NCBI GenBank assembly: GCA_028673005.1
Contig: CM054118.1
Span: 64,289,401 to 64,353,400, forward strand
Length of the DNA stretch: 64,000 nt
Origin: Tanypteryx hageni
Taxonomy: Eukaryota > Arthropoda > Insecta > Odonata > Petaluridae
Direction of reading: 5' to 3'
In this document: piece after piece, positions 1 to 11,292 of the stretch
Layout of the letters: each line of letters begins with the position of its first letter
How positions within the stretch are numbered: the first letter of the stretch is position 1
Made by a program: the position numbers and the translations under genes
Notes under the pieces: generated by a model
Databases searched by the model: none
What the model was told of the DNA's origin: nothing
Seen by the model: only the letters and a program-made list of their open reading frames with translations

Positions 1-193
1 TTGACCTGATTAATAATTTTTGAGTTAGAGCACCCGCAAAAACTGGCACATACACACACACAGACATCAACGATAAAATGGTCAAAACGTGTTCAGGGGA
101 CCTCAAATCGTGCATTTCCGTTGAAATTTCGGAATCAATTTTTTTCATCAAAACAATACTTTTCCCTATACTACGTATGGAGAAAGTAAAAAA
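1..193 (+). repeat. Repeat A, 3' part (copy A1), cut by the window edge
   Basis: The sequence matches the last 190 bases of the Repeat A copies at 3433-4148, 38993-39700 and 43772-45017. Shared parts in order are TTGACCTGATTAATA, a short CA tract with ACAGACATCA, GTCAAAACGTGTTCAGGGGA, and the terminal CTACGTATGGAGAAAGTAAA. The open frame at 78-398 runs through this repeat and is not a gene. Confidence 0.85.
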
Positions 194-482
194 TGCTCGG
201 CTATTAATTTCTAAAAAGGCAGGATCAACCGATATACCTCGCATAAATACCTTTATCAACTTCGAACAAGATGATCCGGACAAAACTTATGATGCCTACT
301 TACCATTTAATCATTTATTCAATACTTACGCTGGCTTTAATAGCATAAAAGTCATCGCGGATATGTACCTCTTTGTGGTCCCAAATTTCATAATTTAGCG
401 TTATAAAATACTACAAATACATTCGAACGGAATATTAAATTGATCACGCGTATTTGTGAGGCAAAATAACGCGCGTACGTAT
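194..482. other. Unassigned AT-rich stretch
   Basis: I see no gene, recognised repeat or RNA here. It is the tail of an accidental open frame that began in Repeat A. Confidence 0.5.
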
Positions 483-774
483 TAAGGTGCGTTTACACTA
501 TACAAGCACGAGCAAACGAACACGAGCGAGCAAACACGAGCGAACTAACGCTCGTTCGTTCGCTCGTGCTCGTGGAAGGAGCGTTTACACTAAGCGAGCA
601 TTACTGCGAACGAATTCCTCGCTTGATGATTCGCTGGTTTCCGCCCTGTTAGCGAACATCGGCGAAAGCGAACGAACTCGTTCGTTCGCTCTCAATCACC
701 GTTCACATTACAGCGAATCCATTCGTTCGCTTGTGTTCGTTCGCTCGTGCTCGCATAGTGTAAACGCACCTTTA
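483..774. mobile_element. Foldback MITE with long inverted ends
   Basis: The left end reads TAAGGTGCGTTTACACTAT and the right end reads ATAGTGTAAACGCACCTTTA, its reverse complement with a one-base indel. Inside the termini both arms carry repeats of the GAGCGAACGA/CACGAGC type, so the inverted match extends for about 50 bp. A second GCGTTTACACTA lies inside at about 582, and 500-572 alone is a hairpin. There is no transposase. The open frame at 487-876 uses these arginine/serine-rich repeat codons and is an artefact. The target duplication is unclear, so the superfamily is not assigned. Confidence 0.75.
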
Positions 775-1020
775 GAATATACCGAATCTGAGTCCAACAA
801 TAGTTGTTGCTATGGCAACACTCTCGTAATGAGTGATAAAAACTGCAAAATCGCCAGTATTTACGCGAAATTTTAAGAAATACAATCGATAGGCAAAATT
901 CTACGATAAAAATTAGAACCTTCATTCATTTCCTCAGAGACTAGCACAAAACTCACTCCGATGTTACAATTCTAAGATATTTTAATTTGCAAGAGAAAAT
1001 TACCCTGCACGATGAATTTC
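775..1020. other. Unassigned AT-rich stretch
   Basis: Nothing recognised on either strand. Confidence 0.4.
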
Positions 1021-1340
1021 AGATTTCCCATGTAAATCAAATGGGAAGGATAGTTCCGGAAATCGATTCAGAGATTTCAATCTTCGCAACAAAAACTATC
1101 CTCGGGAGCTCGGCTCATGGAGCAAGAGATTTCCACCAAGTTTCATAAAAATCGGTCTTTCGGTTCAAAAGTTAATAGGGGGGAGGGTCAGACAGACAGA
1201 CAGATGCAACGACAAAACTATAAGCCTATTTCCATTCTGGAAAGTAGGCTAAAAATACGGAAGTTGAAGCGCTCCAAAGCAATGAAAGCCTTTGGTATAA
1301 CGAAGCGTTCAGAAAATGTCCAAAATGGTTGAAAAAATGC
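1021..1340. repeat. Probable retroelement UTR-like sequence with GACA tract
   Basis: The phrase TTTCATAAAAATCGGTC followed by a GACA tract at 1190-1204 is of the kind seen elsewhere in the window (13170-13230, 39727-39770, 43450-43520): a TTCATAAAAATC or GAAATCGG phrase next to a GTCC or GACA tract. The open frame at 1117-1332 runs through it and shows no domain. Confidence 0.4.
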
Positions 1341-1496
1341 CTATACTGACCCAATAACTTCCAAAATGGGCTGCCCTTATTCGTGGAGCGGTCGATGCAG
1401 CCAACAATAAATCAGCTTTCATAGGTAAAGTGGTCCAAAAATAGTACCGTAAAAGTTCGAGGAACATGTTCCCTATCGTTGGTTAGGCCGCGGATC

Positions 1497-1822
1497 AAGT
1501 ACACTCCTAGTATATGGTATCCACATGAGAAAGGATATACACTCCATTTGGAAAAAGTGCAGCGCATGGCAGCAAGATTTCTGAAATAAGTTTAAGACCC
1601 TATGAATAGCGTTATCTCATTATTAAGTTATAAAAAAAATTGGTATCGCCAGAGGAGTTCCGACTGACCGCTATTTTGACACTTCTAGAGAACTACAGAT
1701 CAGAAAAATTACCTGAGGAAGTGCACGGGATAACTGAAGCACCCACTTACGTAGGTAGACAAAACCACAATGATAAAATACGTGAGACTGGCTGTAGGAC
1801 GAGCGTAGCGTAGCGTAGAACG
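1497..1822 (+). pseudogene. LINE reverse transcriptase, C-terminal remnant
   Basis: Translation starting near 1497 gives PSIWYPHEKGYTLHLEKVQR followed by MAARFLK. After frameshifts and stops, the frame from about 1737 gives APTYVGRQNHNDKIRETGCR. These are the hallmark segments of the C-terminal part of Jockey-like arthropod LINE reverse transcriptases (YASxVWxPHxxxxxxxLExVQRRAARF and PxYxGRxxHxxKIRExxCRT). The copy is 5' truncated and has several stops, so it is dead. The same family occurs on the other strand at 11749-12130. It ends in GTAGCGTAGCGTAG and directly abuts the 3' tail of the minus-strand LINE at 1826-2650. Confidence 0.8.
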
Positions 1823-1825
1823 ATT

Positions 1826-2650
1826 ATTTCTTTCTTTCTTTATTTATTTAGTTTCAAAAACAGCACAGAGGCTCTATTACATCGAAACATATAACTGTAA
1901 CAAATAATATAACATTAAAATAAATAACTATAATAAATACGAGACAATAATATTAACAGCAACTGAAATGATCATAACAAAACAGGATTACGTAGTAGGT
2001 AGTTGATTACGGAAAGAAGTGGATAAGAAAATGTCAAGATTCGGACGTGAAGCCAGTAAGGAATTATATGCAAACGGGAGGCGGTAAGAGAGAGAGAGAG
2101 CGTTGGGAGACGGAAAGTCGAAATTTCGGTAAATGAAAAAGATTTTGAAGGCGAGTGGAACGAGATGGAACACGGAGAGAAAAATAGGATGAAAGTACAA
2201 GGGAGCGATAGAAACCATTGATGAGAGAATGAAGGTAATTAAGATCTGTAATAAGACGATTATGAGATAGGGAGGGGATGCTTAAAGAGGGTGCTCTACC
2301 CCGCGTGCGATGTCGAACTATGGCGTAGAAGAACTTTAGTATAGAGTCAAGCCGTTTCATGCTTGAGGGAGCAGCAGTGGAGAGCAGTAATTTAGTATGG
2401 GATCAACATAGCCATTAAAGAATGTCTCAAGAGCTAACGGGTTGGAAATTTCAGTGAATCTGTAGAGAACACCAAGTAAAGACATCGCCTTCGCAGAAAT
2501 TTTCTCGATGTGTCGGGAAAAATTTAATTTAGCATCAAAAATCACTCCAAGATCTTCATGGGAGTGAATTATAGGAATGGATTTACCTAGTAAACTGTAA
2601 ACAGGTCGCAACAGGACATTTAAGCCTACAAGTGAGATTTTTTAAGGATT
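1826..2650 (-). pseudogene. LINE reverse transcriptase C-terminus and 3' UTR
   Basis: On the minus strand, 2611-2357 is open and contains HSHEDLGVIFDAKLNFSRHI, then EKISAKAMSLLG and NYCSPLLLP. This is the region after the catalytic palm of Jockey/CR1-like LINE reverse transcriptases (DLGVxFDxxLxFxxHIxxIxxKA...LGF and YxSPxW). Coding continues with frameshifts through 2360-1990, where SRPNLDIFLSTSFRN is the usual leucine/phenylalanine-rich C-terminus. The 3' UTR lies at 1985-1826 and ends with an AAATAAAGAAAGAAAG tail. The copy is truncated near 2650 and lacks the endonuclease and the catalytic RT motifs. Confidence 0.8.
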
Positions 2651-3432
2651 CTGGTACACTCCAATTTTCCTTCCTTACCTTTATTTACCTCCTATCTCTC
2701 CTTATTTCTCGCCTTTTTAAGTCCTTTACATCTAAGTCCCGTGTCTATAAAGACATTCGTGTGTATGCACATTCACAGAACCCCATCTTTCCCGCTATCA
2801 CCTCGCTCCACGACCATCTCCCGCACCCTTTTGTCCTCCTGACCCACAAAATCTTCGCCTCATATCTCACCCGCCGTCTTAACCTACCTCCCAATGAACA
2901 CATCACTTTCATCCAAAAGTCCCAATTTGGATATGCGATGTTCACTTGCGTGAGGAGGGCCCGAAGGAATATAAAAGTATGGCCCGATCCAGTCGGTAAA
3001 CATTTACCCGCAACCCTAAGACGAAGTTTCCGAAGTTTTTTTTGGCATTTTAATTGCGTCATAGTATATTTATATATTTTTACGACCCTCCCGCTCTTTG
3101 ACCGTGGAAATAATGAGCGACGAATATGCCAACATGTTAAGAAGCCTCACTCGCGAGCCGCCAACATCACGCGGACACATGAAAAAGGTACCCAAGTGTT
3201 TGCGTGTATATTTTTACAGTTTTAATTTAATCTCATGAAAATTAACGCGATCCATTAATCTATCGTCGGAAACCTGTAAAAAAATATGGCAGATTCATTT
3301 AGCGATTGTTCCCGATTACCAGCAATGAAGACACTGCCGCAATATAATATGCAAACCGACATGAATTGCTAAATTTTTACATTGGAACAAATCCCTGATT
3401 TTATCCTTGATCTCATTCATATCTTTACGAAA
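2651..3432. other. Unassigned stretch with overlapping open frames
   Basis: A 197-codon plus frame (2632-3225) and a 105-codon minus frame (3062-2745) overlap. The moderately GC-rich part is 2780-3010. I recognise no domain in either frame. The plus frame begins inside the neighbouring LINE, which argues against its being a gene. It may be a fragment of a repeat not otherwise present in this window. Confidence 0.35.
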
Positions 3433-4148
3433 AATCTGATATGGCTACCACATGACTTTCTCCATATCTGTAATATTTCTAAAAATTCCAAATAGGTTAC
3501 ATAATAATAAATAATTTAACAAACTGCGAGAAAATTTTCTGACTTTACAAAGAACAGAAATAAACTCGAGCCATAGCCTTCTGATATTAGATATAGCCAC
3601 AAAGCTCCAACAATTAAGAAAAGAAAAAGGAGCGTTACTAAGACGTAACTAAGCGTCAATTGTTAACAATAGTAGTCGGTAGGTGGTGTGGTGGTGGCAG
3701 CTAAAAATATAAGATATCTCTTAAACAATGCATTATATGGGAAAATGTTTCAAACAAAGATTGTAGAAAATAAAATTACCTACAGTTTTTATTCCGGTAT
3801 ATTTTAACATTTATCAAATATTAAAGCAAATATTTCAAAATAACGGGTAAGTTACAAGAGTAAACACTCACTTCTGGTTGACCGATTTTTACCAAAAACT
3901 AATCAGTTCTTGTGACGTTTATAAAAATGTTAAATATAAAATTTCCTGTTGACCTGATTAATAATTTTTCAGTTAGAGTACCCAAAAAAGCTATAATACA
4001 CACGCACGCACACACACAGACATTATCGAGAAAATGGTCAAAACGTGTTCAGGGGACCTCAAAACGTGTATTTCTGTTGAAATCGCGAAGTCGATTTTTT
4101 TCATGAATACATTACTTTCCCCTGTACTACGTATGGAGCAAGTAAAAA
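3433..4148 (+). repeat. Repeat A, full-length copy (A2)
   Basis: This is the best complete copy. It opens with a GATGTGGCCACCACATG-like start (here slightly changed) and ACTTTCTCCATATCTG, and closes with TACGTATGGAGCAAGTAAA. The ends are therefore inverted ACTTTCTCCATA motifs. At 3548-3652 it carries a LINE endonuclease fossil: QRTEINSSHSLLILDIATKL then QQLRKEKGALLRRN and a stop. A GGTGGTGTGGTGGTGGCAGC block follows, then a CA tract, then the GTCAAAACGTGTTCAGGGGA end. The frames at 3912-4106 and 4034-4222 are shadows of the repeat. Confidence 0.85.
3548..3652 (+). pseudogene. LINE endonuclease fossil inside Repeat A
   Basis: An open stretch of about 34 codons ends in TAA. Its core SSHSLLILDIATKLQQLRK aligns with SDHSLLIVDVSIKLKQIRK of the LINE at 31750. 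The SDH motif is the conserved C-terminal catalytic histidine region of APE-type LINE endonucleases, and here the aspartate is changed to serine. The same fossil occurs at 39107-39211, 42190-42249, 43885-43986 and 44421-44525. Confidence 0.7.
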
Positions 4149-6490
4149 GCAAAGAAGCAGGCGACGATGCGTTGACGAATCGCTGTATTACCGAGCCTTT
4201 ATCGTTCGTATTGAAAAAATAGCGTTTGAGATGAGGTTATCTACAGTTACATGTCAACCTGCAATTCACCAAAGTTGTGGGTGCTATGGCGTGCAATACG
4301 TGGAATAGAGAGAATCAGCTGAATTGATAGGAAAATAAGTGAAGAAATTAAAATGGAGTGAAAGAAGAACTTACTCATAACAACAACAGATACTTATAAA
4401 TGTATGTCAAAATTTTGGAGGCATGAGGTTGTAGAATAAAACTATAGACAGGTGGATGCTAGGATAAAGGCAAATAAATTGGAAAAGAAATAAAATATTT
4501 TAGAAGGGAGAGTCAATGAGAAAATAAAGAGAACGGCCTTGGAAGGTAGAGAATTGGTGGATGAACCTGAAACTTACCCAGACGTAGAATACTACACAAA
4601 CAAAAACATCCAACTATGACGTTTCTTCTATCCTGCTAAGAAAGCAAATTATCTGCATTCACCCTTCCTCATAAATTTAATTAGTATTATTTACTTAATG
4701 GAAAAGAACTATAACAGGTATGTGTCATGCAGAGAGAAAGTCGGTCGGTTGGGTACAGAGAGTCACCGCATAACGATTTTGGTGGTGACGTGGGGCCATA
4801 CGAAATGATAATTAATGCCTGGTTATTTTTCAAGAGAGGGAGAGGTAGAATACGCCGCCGAGACCAGTTCCACAGATAGTACCACATAATTTCTCCATTC
4901 TATAGTTTAGAAAAAAATAAGAGCTAAGGAATAACGCAAGGAAAAGTGTAATGTTGCAAGTAAAAAATGGAGGCAGCTATGAAAACGAGAAAAACAAAAT
5001 AATAAAGCGTTTAATTCCCTCACATCTCGTGAGCGCAGAACAAATTCTGACTGAAGAGGAAGGAATACAAATAGCGCTGGATTATATCAGATCGTTCGGA
5101 TTTGGAGGGTTGTACCTTTTTTTTCGTTCATCGCGTCGATCCATTACTATTTCCGCCCGCATCTGCGTGGTCTGGAGCAAGTCGCCAAGATTGGCGCTCT
5201 GTATACGATCGCCGACCTAAGCGCACATTCAACTCTCGTCCTCCCCTTCCTAACTAGGATTGTTTACCAACAGTACACGCATTCTCATCTCATGAGTTGT
5301 ATCCTCTCCGCAGCATTTTTCATCGCTACCTACACTTGATGCCTCGAGTAATCTTTAGTGGAGTGCATTAGCATATCAAGTTAAAAAATGTATTTGATTA
5401 TTTCAGGCGATACTGTTTCACACACTCGTGTATTCAATCAGAAAATTATCGAGTTTCTGGCATGTTTTATTTTTATTTACTTGCATATGAATGTAGCCGA
5501 TGAAGTTTCATGAGTACATAAAATACGAAGAACACATAAGAACACATAAAGACGAAAAGTTTTCAAATTTAAGACCTTTAAAAGGTGCCAGGTACGAGTG
5601 AACTCGCAAAAAGCGAATGCTAGGACATTGTTTAGAAATTATTTTTATTTTATTATGGGATTTAAATTATCATCTGTGATTTTTATTAAGCAGTTTTAGG
5701 AAATGTTTACTTAAATTCCCTAAAATCAGCATATTAACATTTTGGATTATATCATGGTAGTTCATGAATATATAACTTTCCAATAATGTTAAGAACTTAT
5801 TTCTCAGATGAGGCAAGTAGGAGACGAAACGTGGCACGTAGTTGAACAACCATCCATTCGAAAATGACATGGCGACTGACGGAAAATAAGGGCTTCATAT
5901 CCGTTAGGTCCATAAGACGTGTCGATAGGGCGGCTACCGACGCGCGACCTTGCGACATTTACAGAGCGATAGAAACCGTGGAATGCGCTTAAATGTTGTT
6001 CAAGAGAGGTGTGGGGTGGGAAAGAGAGATAGGGAGATATTGCTTATTGCCGCTCTCCGCTGTCGACGCCTGTCGAAATGCGAAATGGGAATAAATGAGC
6101 GGCTCCCATTAACTTAATAAGCGTGATAATGCTACCCGTGACTGCCGTTAATAATAATTTTCTCGCGTTTATGTAACAGCAGACCTTCGTGTGCATCAGC
6201 AGTGAAAGTGATTATTTCGTTTTTGCGCATTTCAACCACAAAGGCTCTGACAGGAATCTCCCTTCTTTGCTGACGGGAGGTTATATGACAGGGCTTCTGA
6301 TGGGGAAAGCAATCACTGGAAGATTTAGTACATTAGTTAACGTTTTTATCAGTTCTTAACATTTTTTCAGCTAATCCACTAAAGGTTGGTTAGTTTACAC
6401 GCGTTGCGTCGTTTATTAAAATTCTGACGAAACAGTGCTAGGTCGAGCTTTTTATCACGCAAACTACGTATTAAGGGTCTGTTTAAGTTT
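4149..6490. other. Unassigned AT-rich stretch
   Basis: No gene is recognised. 4300-4600 is A-rich with many lysine/glutamate codons on the plus strand, which could be a very old LINE coding remnant, but I cannot align it. 5930-6070 is a small GC-rich pocket. The frame at 4951-5220 has no known domain. Confidence 0.4.
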
Positions 6491-7135
6491 CTTGACCTTT
6501 TTTTGCAAGAATCGAAGTTTCGCAATGGCCAGAGAGAAGGAGAAATGGAAATCGAGATAGGGAGACAAAACAGGCACGGCAGTCCATAGGGGGCTACGGC
6601 AAAGGAGCACGTCCCTCGCCCTCTCGTCGCTTCTTCGACTTCTGCAACAATGACGGATGATCCTCGACTGTACTACGGTCTCACCCATCGGCCTTGGTGA
6701 CGATACCCATTGCTTCCGCAGTCCACTGCCAAGGTCTTACGTGTCGCAATTGAAAGGAGCACGCGACAATGGACACGGTTGCCAGGTGGGTAATAAAGGC
6801 ATAGAGCCGTCCGTGCCTCTCCACTCGCCGTTAAAGAAGAAAATAACGTGAGGTGATTAGCGTCGGTATTACGGTGTAGGATATGCAAGCGAACGCGGCG
6901 TGTGGGTGGAAGTGGAAAAGGAGGAAGGAGAAGGAGCGAGTGAAGAGGGAGGAAGGAGGAGAATGGAGCGGTAAGGTAAAAAAAAGGAGGGGAGCGAAGG
7001 AGCGAAAGGAAGAAAAGTATATAGAGGGGAAGAAACGTGGGAGAGACGGAGGTAAAGCAACAATGCAGAAAGAAGTGAAAGGGAGTCACAAATAGAGTGA
7101 TGGAGTCACAAATAGAAAGAAAGAAAAGAAAAATG
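6491..7135. other. GC-richer pocket followed by purine-rich tract
   Basis: 6500-6830 is richer in GC and CpG than its surroundings, and short frames run on both strands without a recognisable domain. 6895-7130 is almost pure purine on the plus strand and generates the lysine/arginine/glutamate frame at 6883-7095 and its serine/proline-rich mirror; both are artefacts. GGAGTCACAAATAGA occurs twice near 7082-7115. Confidence 0.45.
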
Positions 7136-7240
7136 CAAGGAAAGGTGTGATCGAAGCACAGAACAAGTAAGATACCCTTGCTAAAGAAAGAGACGTAAGC
7201 ACGTTTTCTTAAAAGATTTCAGGACACTGGTTAGCCTCTT

Positions 7241-7505
7241 CCTTTGGGGAGAGGGTAACCCGCACCGTTGAAATGTGTATCCTCGCTAGACCTTCCGATC
7301 CCTGAAAACTTCACTCTTCTAGCTTCAGTAGTTTGGATTCAACACCATTTCAAAGTTTCGAATTTTTAAGACTTAGAAGCCACCTAGCGGAAAATCTATG
7401 AACCGCCGGGAATTTCATAGATTGATAAGAGCTATCAAATTCAAAATGAATTTTCCAAACATCTCTTAAAACAAAATAAGTTGATTGTCCACAGAGAGGC
7501 GGGCA
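7241..7505 (+). repeat. Repeat G, uninterrupted copy
   Basis: It aligns over its length with the reverse complement of 28578-29011. Shared blocks are GGGAGAGGGTAACCCGCACC, CTAGCGGAAAATCTATGAA and TAAAACAAAATAAGTTGATT. The minus-strand frame at 7350-7616 is a shadow. It probably belongs to a transposon UTR, but no coding part is visible. Confidence 0.7.
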
Positions 7506-8578
7506 GACGCACAAACAGGCCAAGTGGTCACGTTTTTTCTTTTGAGAAAACGCGCCGAAAATAACAAGCGTGCAGCCGAGAATTATAGGTAGAAACAAAA
7601 AAAAAGAATGGAACAAAGAGACGGGTCGAGGTGGTAGTGAATGGTGAAGAGAAAAAAGAGGTTGAGAGAGGGAGGAAGTTGGATAACAGCATTATTGGGC
7701 AAAGGTTGTAAGGAGGAGGTGAGAGAAGACGCCGAGTTTATATTTTTTGGGATTTTTTTCCGCTTTCGGGAAATCAAGGCGAATGCCTCGACTTCCTCGA
7801 TTTTTCGCGTCTGCCCCCGTAAAAAGAATCTTTTATAATTCTCCACGCCGCATTTACATGAGACGCAACGGAATTTTTAGCCGTTTCGCATTCCACGCAT
7901 GTCGCGAAATCCCTTGGAACCCGAAATGGCGGCCACGCGAAGGTCCGAATGTCAAATTTCTCCAATGTCATCCGACGGATATCCGCAAATTTTGGTGAAC
8001 AGGCGTACAAGTTTCGATCCTTGAGGTGTTTGTTTACCACTGCACATTATAATATCTTTCGCATTCAACATCTGTCGGATTATCCGTCTCCCGTTTATCC
8101 TCTCTCTTTTTTCGCCCGCATTCTTTAATATATTTTTACTCTCCTCCTTCACAGCTCACTTACTTCTCTCTCTCTCTCTGTTACCGTTTTCGCCTTCACG
8201 CTCTTTCTCCTCTCCACTCTCTTCTAATTTATTGATTCTTTACCGACTTGATTTTCTTATCTACCGCTCTATCCTTCCACGTTCAACTGTTTGTATTTTT
8301 TATTGTTACCGCACCCATAAAGCAAATAAAATTAAAAAGTCTCGACTTTGCACATTCGTGCCTCTTACAGCATATTATTCTCCAAAAGTCGTTTACTTAT
8401 TCTCTTTGTCTGTCCGTCCGTCAGTAAGGGGCAATATCTCTGGAATTCTGCTACATAGAGAAGCCAGGATAGGTCGGTCTATATGAGGGCTAGATATGGT
8501 AAAAACCTGGAGGATCTAGGATCAGCTGCTGAGAAGTAATCGGTGTCTTTTCCTGACCCCTTTGTTTCATTAATATCC
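7506..8578. other. Unassigned stretch with GC-richer pocket
   Basis: 7740-8000 is GC-richer, with open frames on both strands and no domain I recognise. A CT microsatellite sits at 8165-8181. 8395-8480 contains a GTCC tract and looks like repeat UTR sequence. No gene is supported. Confidence 0.4.
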
Positions 8579-8586
8579 CCAATGAG

Positions 8587-8789
8587 TAGGGATACGAAAA
8601 CAGTATCGATACTTTACTCATATCGATAATTTCCTTTCGATACCAAGTACTTTTGTACTCGAATCTTTTCTTTCGATTTTCTAGTGATATCGGTACTTTC
8701 GGTCTGATACTTTTGTGGTATCGATACTTTTCATTCGATACATCATATGATTACGGTATCGATACTTTCGTTTCGATATCGTATCCCTA
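8587..8789. mobile_element. Non-autonomous hAT-like element (203 bp)
   Basis: The element begins TAGGGATACGA and ends with the inverted form, TCGTATCCCTA. It is flanked by a perfect 8-bp direct repeat, CCAATGAG, at 8579-8586 and 8790-8797. An 8-bp duplication with TAGGG/CAGGG termini is the signature of hAT transposition. The interior is packed with ATCGATAC and GATACTTT copies in both orientations, the subterminal-repeat pattern typical of hAT ends. There is no coding capacity. Confidence 0.9.
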
Positions 8790-8797
8790 CCAATGAG

Positions 8798-9147
8798 AAG
8801 AGGGTGAAGACGGTATGGGGCGTTATAAATTTGCAATTTTTAAGTTGTCAAAATTAAGTTATGAGCTCAGGACGCAAACATTTCTATATCTAAAACAATG
8901 AGGTTTATATATTTTTACAAACAGAATTCAAATCCCTGTCGAATGAGAGCGGATAATTGTTTTTAATCCATAAAAAGAGGAAAATTGCCGATTTTTAACA
9001 ATGGGATATAAAACTGCCGTAGAAACGAGTCCACTGCTTGTAAATGGGAGACGTGTTATTACGTAGCATCGATATAATGCTTTCAAAGGGAATTTATAGG
9101 CTATATTATGAGACCGACGATCTCAACCTAAGATGTGATCTTATGAT
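8798..9147. other. Unassigned stretch
   Basis: No gene or known repeat recognised. Confidence 0.4.
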
Positions 9148-9455
9148 TATATATTGTATATTGTATATTATATATTATATATTGTATATTGTATATTATA
9201 TATTGTATATTGTATATTGTATATTATATATTGTATATTATATATTATATATTGTATATTATATATTATATATTGTATATTATATATTGTATATTATACA
9301 TTATATATTATATATTGTATATTATATATTGTATATTGTATATTATATATTGTATATTATATATTATATATTGTATATTATATATTGTATATTATATATT
9401 ATATATTGTGTATTATATATTATATATATTATATATTGTATATTATATATTATAT
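9148..9455. repeat. TATATTG/TATATTA simple-sequence array
   Basis: About 300 bp is built almost only of TATATTG and TATATTA words, with rare C or G changes. All three plus-strand frames are open for this reason and translate to tyrosine/isoleucine/leucine strings; they are not proteins. Confidence 0.95.
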
Positions 9456-11292
9456 GAACCTTCCCAAGTGGACATTGTTAATCTTATGATGACGACATAT
9501 TCCTAAAACAAGAAAAAAGCACCTTATGCAATTTGCTCTGCAATTCTTCCCTCACTTGTTTTATTAATAATACAGCGTTGAGACCTTTTGTCGCGACAAT
9601 TCTTAATAACTTTTATTATTTTGATTATAATTTATATGATAAGATCAAATTCAAGAAAGGGATTCTATCACTCTATTTGGCTTTCGTATTTCTCTTAACC
9701 CTCGCTCGTTCCCTCTTTTATCCTTCCATTGTTTCCTATCTACACTCCTTTTTCCTTACTTTCCTTTATAGTCTCCCCTCCGTTTTTCCTCCTCTTCATT
9801 TCCCTGCCCTTTTCTATCCTCGTTTAGCTCCTCTTCCCTATCCCTGTCTTCCGTTTCCACCCCTCTATTTCATCGGGATGTCAACGCGTCCGGTATCCTC
9901 ACTTCAAATTACGAAGAAATTCGTCGGTCACGGAGAAGGCGATTCGACGCGAATTTCGTATGCTGGCGGGATTAACAACTCTCAAGGGTGTCGTCGCCCT
10001 CTCTCTCTCTCTCTCTCTCACTTTCCTCTCTCTGCGTCTCCCCTCTTTAATGCGCCCCATCGTGATCCTTGTGACCTCCTCTCTCGGTCCATATAACGCC
10101 AACGACCTCCGCACGAGAATTTGTCTCACCTTCATGAAAGCCTCGCCTTCCCCGCGCTGCGTTTCCATAGCCGTAAGATGATACTACTTGGGTATTAAGG
10201 GAGAAGGTGCGTGGGTGAAGCCGCATGCATCCCATGACCGCGCACTTTCCTCGGGAAAAATAGTTGCAATCGTGAAACCACCATCCGGTAATACCGCAAA
10301 GCCGATTTGTTTCTTTTTTCCCTCTCCGCGATACTTAAAGCGGAAAGTTCAATCACCTTCGCGTTCTGCGGGTTTGGAGCCAACTGACATTTTCGCGCAT
10401 GAAATGTTATTGGCGAGGAGCGGTTTATGTTGTGGCCTCTCGAGCTTTGAGCCGGGCTTCGAATTCCGGATTCGTCGGTAGTTCAACTTGGAATTCGGCG
10501 CGAGGGTATTACGCAAATACGTCGATCTCAATCCTTCGCGAGAGACATATAATGCTGTGTCACAACCCTTTCGGCGCGTTTCGTTATAAGAGTAGGCTAA
10601 CGCTCTCGCGAAAACGATATTCCTTCTCCGACCTGTGTATACGAGAGAGAACGCCCACGCGAGAAATCTTCGCACCTGATGTGAAATCGACTCTGGGCCA
10701 ACCAACGACGCATTAACGATTTTCGGCGGTGCTCATTGCGTCTATCTCATCCCAAAAATATCCTCACGCTCGTATCGGTGTTTATCATTGCTTACTTACT
10801 AAAAATTATGTTTTTGAACCTTGAATATGTACTTTCCCTATAAGAAATCTTCACACTTATTGTTTTGTCAACGAAAATTACGAGAGTCTTATCGAAATAA
10901 TATGACTGCTCACGTTGCATTCTAGCGCTTAACGAATTTCCTTCGTTCTTTTTCACCAGAATCGTCGATTTTTTCCAGAACTTGGAGTTTATTTTTCATA
11001 TAATTTCCCGAACTCGTGGATTTAAATATTCCATTCCGCCAAAAATTTCTCTCCTTCCTCTAACCCTAGGAAATGTCAACATTGTCAATTTTCTTATGAA
11101 TTGGCTTATAAAAATTAAAACTTTAAGGCCCAAATCATGCGACAGGAAGCGTTAGGCCGGAGCGAGTCGATAAAATCTATTTTTGGGAAAACTGTAAAGT
11201 TTTGCTAAAATGATAAAATAAGCAGTTAATTTGAGGCATTTAGTGTCGCATATACATCCTATGATAGAAATCCGTGAAGGTATCACATTTTA
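9456..11292. other. Unassigned stretch with CpG-richer pocket
   Basis: 9700-9880 is pyrimidine-rich. 9880-10720 is clearly GC- and CpG-richer, contains a CT microsatellite at 9999-10020, and is open in several frames on both strands without a recognised domain. It could be a regulatory island or an undetected exon cluster. 10740-11290 is ordinary AT-rich DNA. Confidence 0.4.

Noticed and set aside
487..876. 129-codon arginine/serine-rich frame
   Set aside because: It lies in the arms of a foldback MITE, and the minus strand is open too.
2632..3225. 197-codon plus frame
   Set aside because: It begins inside a minus-strand LINE remnant, has no domain, and overlaps a 105-codon minus frame.
9044..9506. 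Three long tyrosine/isoleucine/leucine open frames
   Set aside because: They are translations of the TATATTG simple-sequence array, open in all three frames.
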